DNA of 64,000 bases from Streptomyces ferrugineus (GCF_015160855.1 NZ_CP063373.1:434001-498000), one strand, 5' to 3'. Positions 33,182 to 42,814 are shown, counted from the stretch's first letter. Notes: a model not told the origin generated them from the letters alone. Numbers and translations are program-made.

Positions 33182-33269
33182 TGGCGGAGGATACGAGATT
33201 CGAACTCGTGAGGGGTTGCCCCCAACACGCTTTCCAAGCGTGCGCCCTAGGCCTCTAGGCGAATCCTCC
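33182..33269 (-). tRNA. tRNA-Ser (anticodon GGA), AICE integration site
   Basis: Full 88-nt cloverleaf. Acceptor stem GGAGGAT/ATCCTCC, discriminator G, encoded CCA (33182-33184), anticodon stem-loop CGCTTGGAAAGCG with GGA at 33233-33235, a long variable arm and T-loop GTTCGAATC. The part from the anticodon loop to the 3' end comes from the integrated element (attR). Confidence 0.95.
33184..33237. repeat. attR of the AICE
   Basis: Fifty-four bases identical to attL at 16888-16941. The repeat begins in the tRNA anticodon loop and runs to the CCA end, as in other AICEs. Confidence 0.9.
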
Positions 33270-33342
33270 GCCGGAAACATTACATGACCGAGAGGAGTGC
33301 TCGCGAACTCGTACCCACCCGCTGACGTCGGGTACTCTTTGC

Positions 33343-33434
33343 GGAGCCCCTCACGCGGCGCTATCTGACTGAACTCCCCCAGGGCCGGAAGGCAGCAAGG
33401 GTAGGTTGGCTCTGGCGGGTGCGTGGGGGGCGCT
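33343..33434 (+). ncRNA. ffs: Signal recognition particle 4.5S RNA
   Basis: Small bacterial SRP RNA. The universally conserved apical region GGAAGGCAGCAAGG (33387-33400) with CCAGGGCCGGAAGG around the GGAA tetraloop is present. The outer arms GGAGCCCCTCACGC and GCGTGGGGGGC pair to close a long rod. It binds Ffh and directs membrane-protein targeting. Position just before dnaX is as in other Streptomyces. Exact ends are approximate. Confidence 0.88.
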
Positions 33435-33528
33435 TGCGTTCCGGGGTGAGGGCTGGCGCCGGCGGCTGGCTGGCCGGTGAGGGCTGGGGCGGGGTCCGTT
33501 GTCAGTGGGCGCCTATAACCTCGTATGC

Positions 33529-35910
33529 GTGTCGTCTCTCGCGCTGTACCGCCGCTATCGCCCGGAGTCGTTCGCCGAGGTCATCGGGCAGGAACATGTC
33601 ACTGACCCGTTGCAGCAGGCGCTGCGGAACAACCGGGTCAATCACGCGTACCTGTTCAGCGGTCCGCGCGGATGCGGCAAGACGACCAGCGCGCGGATCC
33701 TCGCTCGGTGTCTGAACTGTGCGCAGGGTCCCACGCCGACCCCGTGCGGCGAGTGCCAGTCCTGCCAGGACCTCGCCCGGAACGGGCCGGGTTCCATCGA
33801 CGTCATCGAGATCGACGCCGCCTCGCACGGTGGTGTGGACGACGCCCGTGAGCTGCGCGAAAAGGCCTTCTTCGGGCCCGCCGGCAGCCGGTACAAGATC
33901 TACATCATCGACGAGGCCCACATGGTCACGTCGGCCGGCTTCAACGCGCTACTGAAGGTCGTCGAGGAGCCACCCGAGCATCTGAAGTTCATCTTCGCCA
34001 CCACCGAGCCCGAGAAGGTCATCGGGACGATTCGGTCGCGGACCCATCACTACCCCTTCCGGCTCGTGCCGCCCGGCACCCTGCGGGACTACCTCGGCGA
34101 GGTGTGCGGGCGCGAGAACATCCCCGTCGAGGACGGCGTCCTGCCGCTCGTAGTGCGCGCCGGCGCCGGATCCGTGCGTGACTCCATGTCCGTCATGGAC
34201 CAGCTCCTCGCGGGGGCCGGAGAGGAGGGTGTGACGTATGCCATGGCCACCTCCCTCCTCGGCTACACCGACGGATCGCTGCTCGACTCCGTCGTCGAAG
34301 CCTTCGCCACCGGTGACGGGGCCGCCGCCTTCGAGGTCGTCGACCGTGTCATCGAGGGCGGCAACGATCCGCGCCGCTTCGTCGCCGATCTCCTTGAGCG
34401 GCTGCGTGATCTCGTCATCCTCGCCGCCGTGCCGGATGCCACCGAGAAGGGGCTCATCGACGCCCCCGCCGATGTCCTCGAGCGCATGCAGGCCCAGGCT
34501 GGCACCTTCGGCGCCGCCGAACTCAGCCGCGCCGCCGACCTCGTCAACGAGGGCCTGACCGAGATGCGCGGGGCCACCTCGCCCCGCCTTCAGCTCGAGC
34601 TGATCTGCGCACGCGTGCTCCTGCCGGCCACCTACGGAGACGAGCGCTCGGTCATGGCCCGGCTCGACCGGCTGGAGCGGGGCGTCAGCTTCTCCGGGGG
34701 CGGTGGGGGCGGTGGCGCGCCCGCTGCGCCTGCCATGCCTGCCATGGGGTACGTGCCCGGGCCCGAGGGGCATGGGTATCCGCCGGGTCCCGACGTCCAG
34801 GGGGGAGCGGCCGCCGCGCCGGTTCCGCCGGGCGGTGGGCCTGCTGCGGCGCGGGCCGCCGTACGGACCTCGGGTCCGCCGGCGGGGGGCACTACCGGTG
34901 CGGCCAGTACGGCGGCGGGTGCGGTTCCGGCCGCGGGTGGGGCACCACAGCAGTCCCAACAGTCCCAGCAGTCCCAAGAGCCGCAGCAACCGCAGCAACC
35001 GCAAACACCCCGAGTACCCCAAGCACCCCAGTCTCCCCCCGCCCCCGCGCCCTCCCCGGCCGCATCGACCCCCCAGTCCCCCGGCGCCTGGCCCACCGCC
35101 ACCCCCGCAGGAGGCGGCCGACGCCCCGGTGGCTGGCCCACCGCGGCCCCGGCGGGCGGCGGTGCTCAGCCCTCCTCCGGGCCCAGCGGCACCCCCGCTT
35201 CCGCACCAGCACCCACATCGCAGCCCGCCGCACCCACCCCCACCCCGGCCCCCAACACCGGCGCCGCCCCCACCTACGCCCCCCCGAGCGGCGGCCTCGA
35301 CCCCCGCATGCTCTGGCCGAACATCCTGGAGGCGGTCAAGAATCGCCGTCGCTTCACCTGGATCCTGCTCAGCCAGAACGCCCAGGTGGCCGGCTTCGAC
35401 GGCACCACCCTCCAGCTCGGCTTCGTCAACGCCGGAGCGCGCGACAACTTCGCGAGCAGCGGCAGCGAGGACGTGCTGCGGCAGGCGCTGGCCGAGCAGT
35501 TCAACGTCCAGTGGAAGATCGAGGCGATCATCGACCCGTCGGGCGGCGGCTCGGCTCCCCCGCCGAGCGGCGGCTCCTCCGGCTTCGGCGGTGGCGGAGG
35601 CGGTGGCGGCAACAGCGGCTACGGCGGCGGTACGACCGCCCAGCGCCCGTCCTCTCCCCAGTCGCCGTCCTCCACGCCCACCCCACCTCCTCCAGCAGCA
35701 CCGTCGGCCCCGGCAGCGCCCTCCGCCGCCCCCACCCCGGCCTCCCCGCCGTCCACGGCCTCCGCCCCGGAGCCACCCGCCCCGGTCGCCCTCGAGGACG
35801 ACATCCCCGAGGACGACGACCCGGACCTCAACGAGTCGGCGCTCTCGGGCCACGACCTGATCGTGCGGGAGTTGGGGGCGACTGTGGTGGAGGAGTTCAT
35901 GAATGAGTGA
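33529..35910 (+). CDS. dnaX: DNA polymerase III subunit gamma/tau
   Basis: Clamp-loader ATPase and organiser of the replisome (793 aa). GTG 33529 gives [20 protein letters not shown]. Walker [15 protein letters not shown], the zinc module CLNC...CGECQSC, Walker [10 protein letters not shown] and sensor [11 protein letters not shown] are all present in the first 200 residues. From about residue 390 a long low-complexity linker rich in Gly, Pro and Gln (including [19 protein letters not shown]) leads to the tau C-terminal domain ([18 protein letters not shown], about 600-690) and a second Gly/Pro-rich stretch. It ends with an acidic tail. No programmed frameshift is needed or evident. Confidence 0.95.
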   Translation: MSSLALYRRYRPESFAEVIGQEHVTDPLQQALRNNRVNHAYLFSGPRGCGKTTSARILARCLNCAQGPTPTPCGECQSCQDLARNGPGSIDVIEIDAASHGGVDDARELREKAFFGPAGSRYKIYIIDEAHMVTSAGFNALLKVVEEPPEHLKFIFATTEPEKVIGTIRSRTHHYPFRLVPPGTLRDYLGEVCGRENIPVEDGVLPLVVRAGAGSVRDSMSVMDQLLAGAGEEGVTYAMATSLLGYTDGSLLDSVVEAFATGDGAAAFEVVDRVIEGGNDPRRFVADLLERLRDLVILAAVPDATEKGLIDAPADVLERMQAQAGTFGAAELSRAADLVNEGLTEMRGATSPRLQLELICARVLLPATYGDERSVMARLDRLERGVSFSGGGGGGGAPAAPAMPAMGYVPGPEGHGYPPGPDVQGGAAAAPVPPGGGPAAARAAVRTSGPPAGGTTGAASTAAGAVPAAGGAPQQSQQSQQSQEPQQPQQPQTPRVPQAPQSPPAPAPSPAASTPQSPGAWPTATPAGGGRRPGGWPTAAPAGGGAQPSSGPSGTPASAPAPTSQPAAPTPTPAPNTGAAPTYAPPSGGLDPRMLWPNILEAVKNRRRFTWILLSQNAQVAGFDGTTLQLGFVNAGARDNFASSGSEDVLRQALAEQFNVQWKIEAIIDPSGGGSAPPPSGGSSGFGGGGGGGGNSGYGGGTTAQRPSSPQSPSSTPTPPPPAAPSAPAAPSAAPTPASPPSTASAPEPPAPVALEDDIPEDDDPDLNESALSGHDLIVRELGATVVEEFMNE

Positions 35911-36082
35911 GGCAGTCGGTGAGCGTGCGTAGCGTGGGCTGAACAACCGGCGGGAACCGGCCAACGCCGACGCAGGCAACCCCGGCCCCTCGGGTCCTCG
36001 CCGGCCGGCTTTGGAGGAACGTCCAGGCCCGCCCGGCGGCCCCTTCGGATGCCCGCACAAGAACCCCGTTAGGCTGACCCCC

Positions 36083-37333
36083 GTGAAGGTCCTCGTCATC
36101 GGCAGCGGCGCCCGCGAACACGCCCTGTGCCACTCCCTGTCCCTCGACCCCGACGTCACGGCGCTGCACTGCGCCCCCGGCAACGCCGGGATCGCCGAGG
36201 TCGCCGAGCTGCACCAGGTCGACGCCCTGGACGGCGCGGCCGTAACCGCGCTCGCCGAACGGCTCGGCGCCGACCTCGTGGTCGTAGGGCCGGAGGCGCC
36301 GCTCGTCGCCGGGGTCGCCGACGCCGTGCGCGACGCGGGAATCCCGGTCTTCGGCCCCTCCGGGGAGGCCGCGCAGATCGAGGGCTCCAAGGCGTTCGCG
36401 AAGGACGTGATGGCGGCGGCCGGCGTCCCGACGGCCCGCTCCTACGTCTGCACCACGCCCGAGGAGGTCGACGAGGCCCTCGACGCCTTCGGCGCCCCCT
36501 ACGTAGTCAAGGACGACGGCCTCGCCGCGGGCAAGGGCGTCGTCGTCACCGCCGACATCGAGGCGGCCCGGGCGCACGCCAACGCCTGCGAGCGCGTCGT
36601 CATCGAGGAGTTTCTCGACGGCCCCGAGGTCTCCCTCTTCGCCATCACCGACGGCGAGACGGTGCTCCCGCTCCAGCCCGCCCAGGACTTCAAGCGGGCG
36701 CTCGACGGCGACGAGGGCCCCAACACCGGCGGCATGGGCGCGTACTCCCCGCTCCCGTGGGCCGACCCGAAGCTGGTCGGGGAGGTCCTGGAGACGGTGC
36801 TCCAGCCGACCGTGGACGAGATGCGCCGTCGCGGCACCCCGTTCTCCGGGCTGCTCTACGCCGGTCTCGCGATCACCTCGCGCGGCGTACGGGTCATCGA
36901 GTTCAACGCCCGCTTCGGCGACCCCGAGACCCAGGTCGTCCTGGCCCGCCTGAAGACCCCGCTGGCCGGCATCCTGCTGGCCGCAGCGAAGGGCGACCTC
37001 GCCGACCTGGAACCGCTGCGCTGGAGCGAGGACGCCGCGGTCACCGTGGTCGTCGCCTCGCACAACTACCCCGGCACCCCGCGCACCGGCGACCCCATCA
37101 CCGGCCTCGACGAGGTGGCCGCCGAGGACGCCCCGCACGCGTACGTCCTGCACGCCGGCACCAAGCGCGACGGTGACGCCATCGTGAGCGCCGGCGGCCG
37201 CGTCCTGTCCGTCACCGCGACCGGCAAGGACCTCGCCAAGGCCCGCGACCGCGCGTACCGGGCGGTGGCCCGCATCAAGCTCGACGGCTCCCAGCACCGT
37301 ACGGACATCGCGGCGAAGGCGGCGGGCGCGTAG
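36083..37333 (+). CDS. purD: Phosphoribosylamine-glycine ligase
   Basis: Second enzyme of purine synthesis: joins glycine to phosphoribosylamine with ATP. GTG 36083 gives [23 protein letters not shown]-grasp features include [52 protein letters not shown], then [12 protein letters not shown] and [14 protein letters not shown], the metal-binding strand. Length 416 aa is normal. It stands alone 170 bp after dnaX and is followed by a terminator. No PUR-type operator is visible to me. Confidence 0.96.
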   Translation: MKVLVIGSGAREHALCHSLSLDPDVTALHCAPGNAGIAEVAELHQVDALDGAAVTALAERLGADLVVVGPEAPLVAGVADAVRDAGIPVFGPSGEAAQIEGSKAFAKDVMAAAGVPTARSYVCTTPEEVDEALDAFGAPYVVKDDGLAAGKGVVVTADIEAARAHANACERVVIEEFLDGPEVSLFAITDGETVLPLQPAQDFKRALDGDEGPNTGGMGAYSPLPWADPKLVGEVLETVLQPTVDEMRRRGTPFSGLLYAGLAITSRGVRVIEFNARFGDPETQVVLARLKTPLAGILLAAAKGDLADLEPLRWSEDAAVTVVVASHNYPGTPRTGDPITGLDEVAAEDAPHAYVLHAGTKRDGDAIVSAGGRVLSVTATGKDLAKARDRAYRAVARIKLDGSQHRTDIAAKAAGA

Positions 37334-37338
37334 GAAGG

Positions 37339-37422
37339 GTGTATACCTTCGCCGCCACGGCGTACATCTCCGCCGCCACGGTGTATACCTCCGCCGCAAC
37401 GGCGTACATCTCCGCCGCTCGC
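37339..37422. repeat. Four 21-bp tandem repeats after purD
   Basis: Units start at 37339, 37360, 37381 and 37402. Units 1 and 3 begin GTGTATACC, units 2 and 4 begin GCGTACATC, and all end CGCCGC(C/A)ACG-like, so there is also a 42-bp higher-order period. No gene covers them. The rest of 37423-37782 holds a terminator and no supported ORF. Confidence 0.8.
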
Positions 37423-37477
37423 GCCCCCTCCAATGCTCCCGGCGCTCCTTCGAAACGCCGCACCCGATAAACCCCGA

Positions 37478-37509
37478 AGGCCCCGCATCCGTCTCAGGAT
37501 TCGGGGCCT
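37478..37509 (+). terminator. purD terminator
   Basis: Stem AGGCCCCG (37478-37485) and CGGGGCCT (37502-37509), 16-nt loop, followed by GTTTCCT. It is the first good terminator after purD. Confidence 0.75.
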
Positions 37510-37782
37510 GTTTCCTGTCCGAACCCGAACTGGACTTTGGTCAGGATCAGGGGCCTGACCCTCGCTATCCGTCATCCACCTTTCCCCAAAGCCATTCCAT
37601 CGAGTGACCGATGCCCCATCCGGCTGACGTGGGTCGACGCCCCAACTAGGGTGCGGCGCAAAGCGTTCCGGCACTTGGCCCACCGGCATTGCGATGTCAG
37701 TGGTGGGTGCCACAGTGGGGGAGTGAGCAAAGCCAGGACAGTTCGGGCAGCCAGGCCAGTGGGGAGGGGGTGAGGTCCGGCC

Positions 37783-39810
37783 GTGACCGGTATGGGTGTG
37801 GAGGTGGGTGCGCAGGCAGCGCGCGCCCGGGCCCTCGCGGTGCTGCGCATCCGCAGCCGCGCGTTGGCCGTCGCCCTGCTCCCCGCGGCCGTCGCCGTGG
37901 TGCTGCTCACCGGCGCCTCAACCGGCCATCTCGTGGGCCCCGGCTGGCACGCCGCGCGCTGGGTCGTCACCCCGGTCGCCGTCCTCGTCCTGCTCTGCGC
38001 CGCCGTCATCGCCCTGGTCGTCGCCCGCGCCCGGCCCGCCGTCACCCCGACGGTCCCGATCGCCGAGGAGCAGGCCCCGGACCTGTACCGGATGGTGCGC
38101 GACCTCGCCGACCGCCTCGACGTCCCGGCCCCGTCCGCGATAGCGCTCACCCCGGACTGCGACAGCTGGCTGGAGGACCGCACCCACCCGGCCCACGGGC
38201 ACGGGCCACCCGCGGCCGACGACCGCGACGACCACGGGGTCAACGGCCTGCACGGCGGCGGCCCACGCGGCGCGCAACGCCGTACGGCCGTCGCCCCCGT
38301 CCTCGTCATCGGCTCCCCGTTCCTGTGGTGGATGCGCGTCGGCGAGCTGCGCGCGGTCCTCGCCCCGGTCGTCGCCGGTACGGGACCGTCGGCGCACCCG
38401 GACATAGCCCAGGCCCGGCGCTTCGTCCGGGGCCTGGACGCCGCTGTGGCCGTCGGCTCGACGCGCGGCCGCTGCCCGGGCTCGCGGGCGGTGTGCGCGG
38501 GCCTCGGCTGGGTCGCGCGGACGCTGCTGCGCAGCTGCCGGGAGCACGCCACCGAGATGGAGCGGGGCGTGGCCGCGGCGGCCGCCGAGCGTGCACAGGC
38601 TGTGGATTACGGACTGCGGATCGTCGCCCAGGAACAGGTCGGGCTGGCGTACGCGGGCTGGGACCGACTGCTGACGCGGGTCGCGCTGCCAGCCTGGCGG
38701 ATGGGGCGCTGGCCGTCCCGGCTGGACGCGGGCGTCGTCGCCGCGCTCACCGAGCTGTCCCGCCGGGACCGACTGGCCGAGGGCTTCGCCTCCCGGCTGG
38801 GCGAGCGTCCCGCCTGTGACCTGCTCGAAGAGCCCGGCGTGGTCGACGAGGCAGCCTCACTCCTCGCCGCCCGCCTCTTCCACGGCGGCCCCGCCGAGTC
38901 CGGCCCGGACTGGTCCCCGGTGGACTGGCACGAGTACCCGGAGGAGGTCGTCGACCGTAAATGGCGCGCCGACGCGGCTCGCCTCCACCGCGTCCTCGAC
39001 GCCCTGGGCGTCCGCCGCACCACCGACGACACCTCCCCGGAGACCGCCGCCCCGACCCTGGCCCGCGTCCTGGACCACCTGTCGACCCCACCGGACACGG
39101 CCACCGCCCGGCCTTCCGCCGTCCGACCTTCGGCAGCCGGGTCTTCCAGCGACCGCCTCTCCGGCGACCGCCTCTCCGACGACGACTCGTCCCCCGACAA
39201 CGACTCGTCCCTCGACGACGACTCGTCCCTCGACGACGGCCACCCCTCCACCGAGCAAGCGATTACCTCGACCCCACCCCCGGCCGCCCCCCACCCCTCA
39301 CCGCCCACCACGGCACCCAAGCCCTCCAACTCCACCAACTCCACCACCTCCCCGAAGCCCCCCTACGCCGCCATGGCCGAAGACAACCCCACCGACGACC
39401 AGGAGACGGAGCGCAGCTCCGCACTGGCCGCCCGCCTCACCGCCGAACTGGCCCGCGAAGAAGCCGCGACCCCCACGACCCCCGTGGAGCCGACGGCGTC
39501 TCCGGACCCCGGAAGCACGCTCCTCGACACCGGCGCGCTTCCCCTCTTCCCGCTCCAACCGCCGCGCACTTCCCGTGAGTTGCTCACCGACCATGTGACG
39601 GCGATGGTCTGCTGCGCCGCGATGGACACCGCGGGCGCCGCCCCCGGCCTGGACTGGCTCGACGGCCCCACCCTCCTCATCGACGGCGTGCGAGCCGCCG
39701 ACCTGACGCCCCGGGTCCTCAGCCTCATCGAGGACGGCGACTCGACGCCCCTGCGGGCCTGGCTGGTGGAGTCGGGGATACGCCCGGAGAAACCGGTACG
39801 CCTGGTCTGA
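37783..39810 (+). CDS. Membrane protein with degenerate M48-peptidase-like domain
   Basis: A 675-aa protein with two N-terminal membrane segments (ALAVALLPAAVAVVLLTGAS and VVTPVAVLVLLCAAVIALVV). The following domain is laid out like actinobacterial M48 proteases (EEQAPDLYRMVRDLADRLDV, then VLVIGSPFLWWMRVGELRAV). Where those have the zinc motif HELGH, this protein has PVVAG (residues 195-199), so it cannot be a normal zinc protease. A long Ser/Asp/Pro/Thr-rich region (about 440-560) precedes a conserved C-terminal block (LDWLDGPTLLIDGVRAADLT). GTG 37783 or ATG 37792 may be the start. Perhaps a pseudo-enzyme or scaffold. Confidence 0.65.
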   Translation: MTGMGVEVGAQAARARALAVLRIRSRALAVALLPAAVAVVLLTGASTGHLVGPGWHAARWVVTPVAVLVLLCAAVIALVVARARPAVTPTVPIAEEQAPDLYRMVRDLADRLDVPAPSAIALTPDCDSWLEDRTHPAHGHGPPAADDRDDHGVNGLHGGGPRGAQRRTAVAPVLVIGSPFLWWMRVGELRAVLAPVVAGTGPSAHPDIAQARRFVRGLDAAVAVGSTRGRCPGSRAVCAGLGWVARTLLRSCREHATEMERGVAAAAAERAQAVDYGLRIVAQEQVGLAYAGWDRLLTRVALPAWRMGRWPSRLDAGVVAALTELSRRDRLAEGFASRLGERPACDLLEEPGVVDEAASLLAARLFHGGPAESGPDWSPVDWHEYPEEVVDRKWRADAARLHRVLDALGVRRTTDDTSPETAAPTLARVLDHLSTPPDTATARPSAVRPSAAGSSSDRLSGDRLSDDDSSPDNDSSLDDDSSLDDGHPSTEQAITSTPPPAAPHPSPPTTAPKPSNSTNSTTSPKPPYAAMAEDNPTDDQETERSSALAARLTAELAREEAATPTTPVEPTASPDPGSTLLDTGALPLFPLQPPRTSRELLTDHVTAMVCCAAMDTAGAAPGLDWLDGPTLLIDGVRAADLTPRVLSLIEDGDSTPLRAWLVESGIRPEKPVRLV

Positions 39811-40137
39811 CAGGCGGTTACGCCCGCTTCGACGCGGTCGCGCCCGTCGTATCCGGCCGGAGCCCCTGGTTCCACTTTCGGCCAATTCGCAACGAATAGT
39901 GACAGGATGCGTGCGTAATGTGATGTGCTGGGATCGATAAGGCATATGGCAAGGGCTTACGACATACGACAGGCATACATAAGCCCACCGCCCCGCGCCA
40001 CACCGCACAGCCGCTCGCAGGCACCAAGCACCAGGCACCAAGCACCACACAGCGCCCGCCACATAACACGCACCACGCACCACCCACCACACAACGCTCG
40101 ACGCACCACCACGGGGGAACGAGGGAGGGGTATCGGC
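39811..40137. other. Gene-free stretch with CA-rich low-complexity tract
   Basis: The first part contains a 7-bp-arm inverted repeat GGGCTTA/TAAGCCC (39953-39986). From about 40010 to 40115 the plus strand is dominated by CACCA/GCACCA motifs (for example CACCAAGCACCAGGCACCAA), with almost no G. No supported ORF. Confidence 0.6.
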
Positions 40138-41628
40138 ATGGGGTCGGAGAAGATCCGCCGCTGGGAGTCGGGAGCACTCGCGCACGCCGTCACGGACCCC
40201 TTCGGCCAGGGCCCCGTCCCCTGGCTGCGTGGCAACGTCACGTACTTCGACGACACCGGCCATGTCGTCCCCTGGTACGTCGACGGCCAGGCCCACCCCC
40301 CGGCGTCCGGCACCCCCAGGGTCCCCGCGCCCCGAAGCGCCGGCCCGCGCTCCGCCGATGACGTCCACCGCCAGATCAAGGGCTTCATCTCCACCGGCGC
40401 GGTCGCCCCCGGCGAGGCGGTCGACTTCCACATCACCGTGGACCCGCCGCAGGAGTTCGCCGTCGACATCTACCGAATCGGCCACTACGGCGGTGACGGA
40501 GCCGCCAAGATCACCACCAGCCCGCGCCTCTCCGGCATCGTCCAGCCCGCGCCCCTGACCGCCGACCGCACCGTCTCCTGCCACCACTGGTGGCTGTCCT
40601 GGCGTCTGCAGATCCCCTCGTACTGGAGCATCGGCGCTTACGTCGCCGTCCTCACCACCGCCGACGGCTACCGTTCCCACATCCCCTTCACCGTCCGCGA
40701 CAACCACCCCGCGGACCTGCTCCTGCTCCTGCCCGACGTCACATGGCAGGCCTACAACCTCTACCCGGAGGACGGTCACACCGGCGCCAGCCTGTACCAC
40801 GCCTGGGACGAGGACGGCCGGCTGCTGGGCGAGGCCGACGCCGCCACGACCGTCTCCTTCGACCGGCCGTACGCGGGCGCGGGCCTGCCCCTGCACGTCG
40901 GCCACGCCTACGACTTCATCCGCTGGGCCGAGCGCTACGGCTACGACATCGCCTACGCCGACGCCCGCGACCTGCACGGCGGCCATGTCGACCCCACCCG
41001 CTACCGCGGCCTGGTCTTCCCCGGCCACGACGAGTACTGGTCGACGAACATGCGCCGCACCGTGGAGCTGGCCCGCGAGAACGGCACCTCCCTCGTCTTC
41101 CTCTCCGCCAACTCCATGTACTGGCAGGTGGAGTTGGCCCCCTCCCCGTCCGGTGTCCCCGACCGCCTGCTCACCTGTCGCAAGCGCAAGGGCCCCGGCC
41201 GCCCGGTCCTGTGGCGCGAGATCGACCGCCCCGAGCAGGAGCTGATCGGCATCCAGTACGCGGGCCAGGTCCCCGAGCCGCACCCCCTGATCGTCCGCAA
41301 CGCCGACCACTGGCTGTGGGAGGCGACCGGCGCCCACGAGGGCGACGAACTCGCGGACCTGGTCGCGGGCGAGGCCGACCGCTACTACCCGCGCGCCCCG
41401 CTGCCCGACCACGAGGAGCGCATCCTGCTCGCGCACTCCCCGTACACCGACAAGGAGGGCGTACTCCGCCACCAGGAGACGTCCCTGTACCGGGCCCCGT
41501 CCGGCGCCCTGGTCTTCGCCTCCGGGACGTTCGCCTGGTCCCCGGCGCTGGACCGCCCGGGCCACGTCGACGCCCGTATCCAGCGCGCCACCGCGAACCT
41601 CCTGGACCGCATCTGTAAACGTGACTGA
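40138..41628 (+). CDS. N,N-dimethylformamidase beta-subunit-like protein
   Basis: A 496-aa soluble protein, ATG 40138 behind GAGGGAGGGG. The N-terminal part is a beta-sandwich (IKGFISTGAVAPGEAVDFHI, FAVDIYRIGHYGG, HIPFTVRDN). The C-terminal part resembles the large-subunit-like domain of N,N-dimethylformamidase: DVTWQAYNLYPEDG, VSFDRPYAG, LVFPGHDEYWSTNMR, VFLSANSMYWQVEL. Aromatic residues and the GHDEYW motif are typical for this family. The substrate in Streptomyces is unknown; similar genes lie between purD and purC in related genomes. Confidence 0.75.
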   Translation: MGSEKIRRWESGALAHAVTDPFGQGPVPWLRGNVTYFDDTGHVVPWYVDGQAHPPASGTPRVPAPRSAGPRSADDVHRQIKGFISTGAVAPGEAVDFHITVDPPQEFAVDIYRIGHYGGDGAAKITTSPRLSGIVQPAPLTADRTVSCHHWWLSWRLQIPSYWSIGAYVAVLTTADGYRSHIPFTVRDNHPADLLLLLPDVTWQAYNLYPEDGHTGASLYHAWDEDGRLLGEADAATTVSFDRPYAGAGLPLHVGHAYDFIRWAERYGYDIAYADARDLHGGHVDPTRYRGLVFPGHDEYWSTNMRRTVELARENGTSLVFLSANSMYWQVELAPSPSGVPDRLLTCRKRKGPGRPVLWREIDRPEQELIGIQYAGQVPEPHPLIVRNADHWLWEATGAHEGDELADLVAGEADRYYPRAPLPDHEERILLAHSPYTDKEGVLRHQETSLYRAPSGALVFASGTFAWSPALDRPGHVDARIQRATANLLDRICKRD

Positions 41629-41632
41629 GCCC

Positions 41633-41742
41633 ACCCAGCACCCCAGAACCTGACCCAGCACGCCCCAGAACCGCACTCAGCACACCCCAGAATCTCAGCC
41701 AGCACACCCAGAACCTCACCCAGCACACCCCACAGTCCAAGG
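41633..41742. repeat. Degenerate minisatellite before purC
   Basis: About five imperfect units of roughly 22 bp with core CCCAGCACACCCCAGAACCT. They fill the space between the preceding stop and the purC promoter region. Confidence 0.75.
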
Positions 41743-41796
41743 TCAGAGCCCCATACGGGACAATCGACCCGTTGGACAGAACCACGGGGAGGAACC

Positions 41797-42696
41797 GTGT
41801 CCGGATTCGTAGAAAAGCCCGAGCCGATCCAGGTCCCGGGCTTGGTGCATCTGCACACCGGCAAGGTGCGCGAGCTGTACCAGAACGAGGCCGGCGACCT
41901 CGTGATGGTCGCCAGCGACCGCATGTCCGCGTACGACTGGGTGCTCCCCACCGAGATCCCCGACAAGGGCCGCGTCCTCACCCAGCTCTCGCTGTGGTGG
42001 TTCGACCAGCTCGCCGACCTGGTCCCCAACCACGTCATCGGCACCGACGTGCCGGAAGGCGCCCCGGCCGACTGGGCGGGCCGCACCCTGGTGTGCAAGT
42101 CGCTGAACATGATCCCGGTGGAGGCGGTGGCCCGCGGCTACCTCACCGGCTCGGGTCTCGCCGAGTACAACGACTCCCGCACCGTCTGCGGCCTCGCTCT
42201 CCCCGAGGGCCTCGTCGACGGCAGCGAACTCCCCGCCCCGATCTTCACCCCGGCCACCAAGGCCGCGGTCGGCGAGCACGACGAGAACGTCTCCTACGAG
42301 GAGGTCGCCCGCCAGGTCGGCGCCGACACCGCCGCCCGGCTGCGCCAGGCGACCCTCGCCGTCTACGCCCGCGGCCGGGACATCGCCCGTGACCGCGGCA
42401 TCATCCTCGCCGACACCAAGTTCGAGTTCGGCTTCGACGGGGAGACGCTGGTCATCGCCGACGAGGTCCTCACCCCGGACTCCTCCCGCTTCTGGCCGGC
42501 CGACCAGTGGCAGCCGGGCCGCGCGCAGCCGTCGTACGACAAGCAGTTCGTGCGCGACTGGCTGACCTCGCCGGCCTCCGGCTGGGACCGCAAGAGCGAG
42601 CAGCCCCCGCCGCCGCTGCCGCAGGAGGTCGTGGACGCGACCCGCGCGAAGTACGTGGAGGCGTACGAGCGCCTGACGGGCACGGGCTGGGCGTAA
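41797..42696 (+). CDS. purC: Phosphoribosylaminoimidazole-succinocarboxamide synthase
   Basis: SAICAR synthase joins aspartate to CAIR with ATP. GTG 41797 behind GGGGAGGAA. Family blocks: HLHTGKVRELYQNEAGDLVM, DRMSAYDWVLPTEIPDKGRV, LVCKSLNMIPVEAVARGYLT, GSGLAEYN, IILADTKFEFGFDGETLVIA, DEVLTPDSSRFW and YDKQFVRDWL. Length 299 aa is normal. It is followed by a strong terminator and a tRNA-Gly on the other strand. Confidence 0.96.
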   Translation: MSGFVEKPEPIQVPGLVHLHTGKVRELYQNEAGDLVMVASDRMSAYDWVLPTEIPDKGRVLTQLSLWWFDQLADLVPNHVIGTDVPEGAPADWAGRTLVCKSLNMIPVEAVARGYLTGSGLAEYNDSRTVCGLALPEGLVDGSELPAPIFTPATKAAVGEHDENVSYEEVARQVGADTAARLRQATLAVYARGRDIARDRGIILADTKFEFGFDGETLVIADEVLTPDSSRFWPADQWQPGRAQPSYDKQFVRDWLTSPASGWDRKSEQPPPPLPQEVVDATRAKYVEAYERLTGTGWA

Positions 42697-42707
42697 CGCC
42701 GATGCGA

Positions 42708-42733
42708 AAGGCCCCCGGAGAACCGGGGGCCTT
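42708..42733. terminator. Bidirectional terminator between purC and tRNA-Gly
   Basis: Perfect 11-bp stem AAGGCCCCCGG / CCGGGGGCCTT with AGAA loop. It can serve purC and, from the other side, the minus-strand tRNA. Confidence 0.85.
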
Positions 42734-42741
42734 CGAAAGAG

Positions 42742-42814
42742 AGCGGACGACGAGGCTCGAACTCGCGACCTCAACCTTGGCAAGGTTGCGCTCTACCAAC
42801 TGAGCTACGTCCGC
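42742..42814 (-). tRNA. tRNA-Gly (anticodon GCC), copy 1
   Basis: A 73-nt cloverleaf: acceptor GCGGACG/CGTCCGC, D-loop with the normal GG, anticodon loop CTTGCCAA, T-loop GTTCGAGCC. CCA is not encoded. Identical to the copy at 46660-46732. Confidence 0.95.

Larger units (their letters stand above)
16888..33183. mobile_element. pSAM2-type integrative and conjugative element (AICE) in tRNA-Ser(GGA)
   Basis: The 16.3-kb element lies between a 54-bp direct repeat at the 3' end of tRNA-Ser. It has every AICE module: tyrosine integrase and excisionase next to attR, a rolling-circle type Rep, spread proteins, a single FtsK-like TraB and a GntR repressor. Such elements excise, replicate transiently and transfer double-stranded DNA between mycelia using TraB alone. 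The left 7 kb is variable cargo with lower GC. The element restores the tRNA 3' end at attR, so tRNA-Ser stays intact. All key genes look complete, so it may be functional. Confidence 0.92.

Noticed and set aside
33949..36390. Minus-strand 813-aa ORF opposite dnaX
   Set aside because: Composition is Gly/Arg/Ala low complexity, produced by reading the complement of dnaX.
35897..37399. Long minus-strand ORF opposite purD
   Set aside because: It is antisense to a certain gene; its reading frame comes from third-position GC bias, and its product has no family features.
37339..37422. CRISPR array
   Set aside because: Repeats are contiguous with no unique spacers; the same applies to the repeats at 41633 and 58813.
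37723..37773. Possible 16-aa leader peptide (GTG after GGGGGA) before the M48-like gene
   Set aside because: Too short and without a visible attenuator to support.
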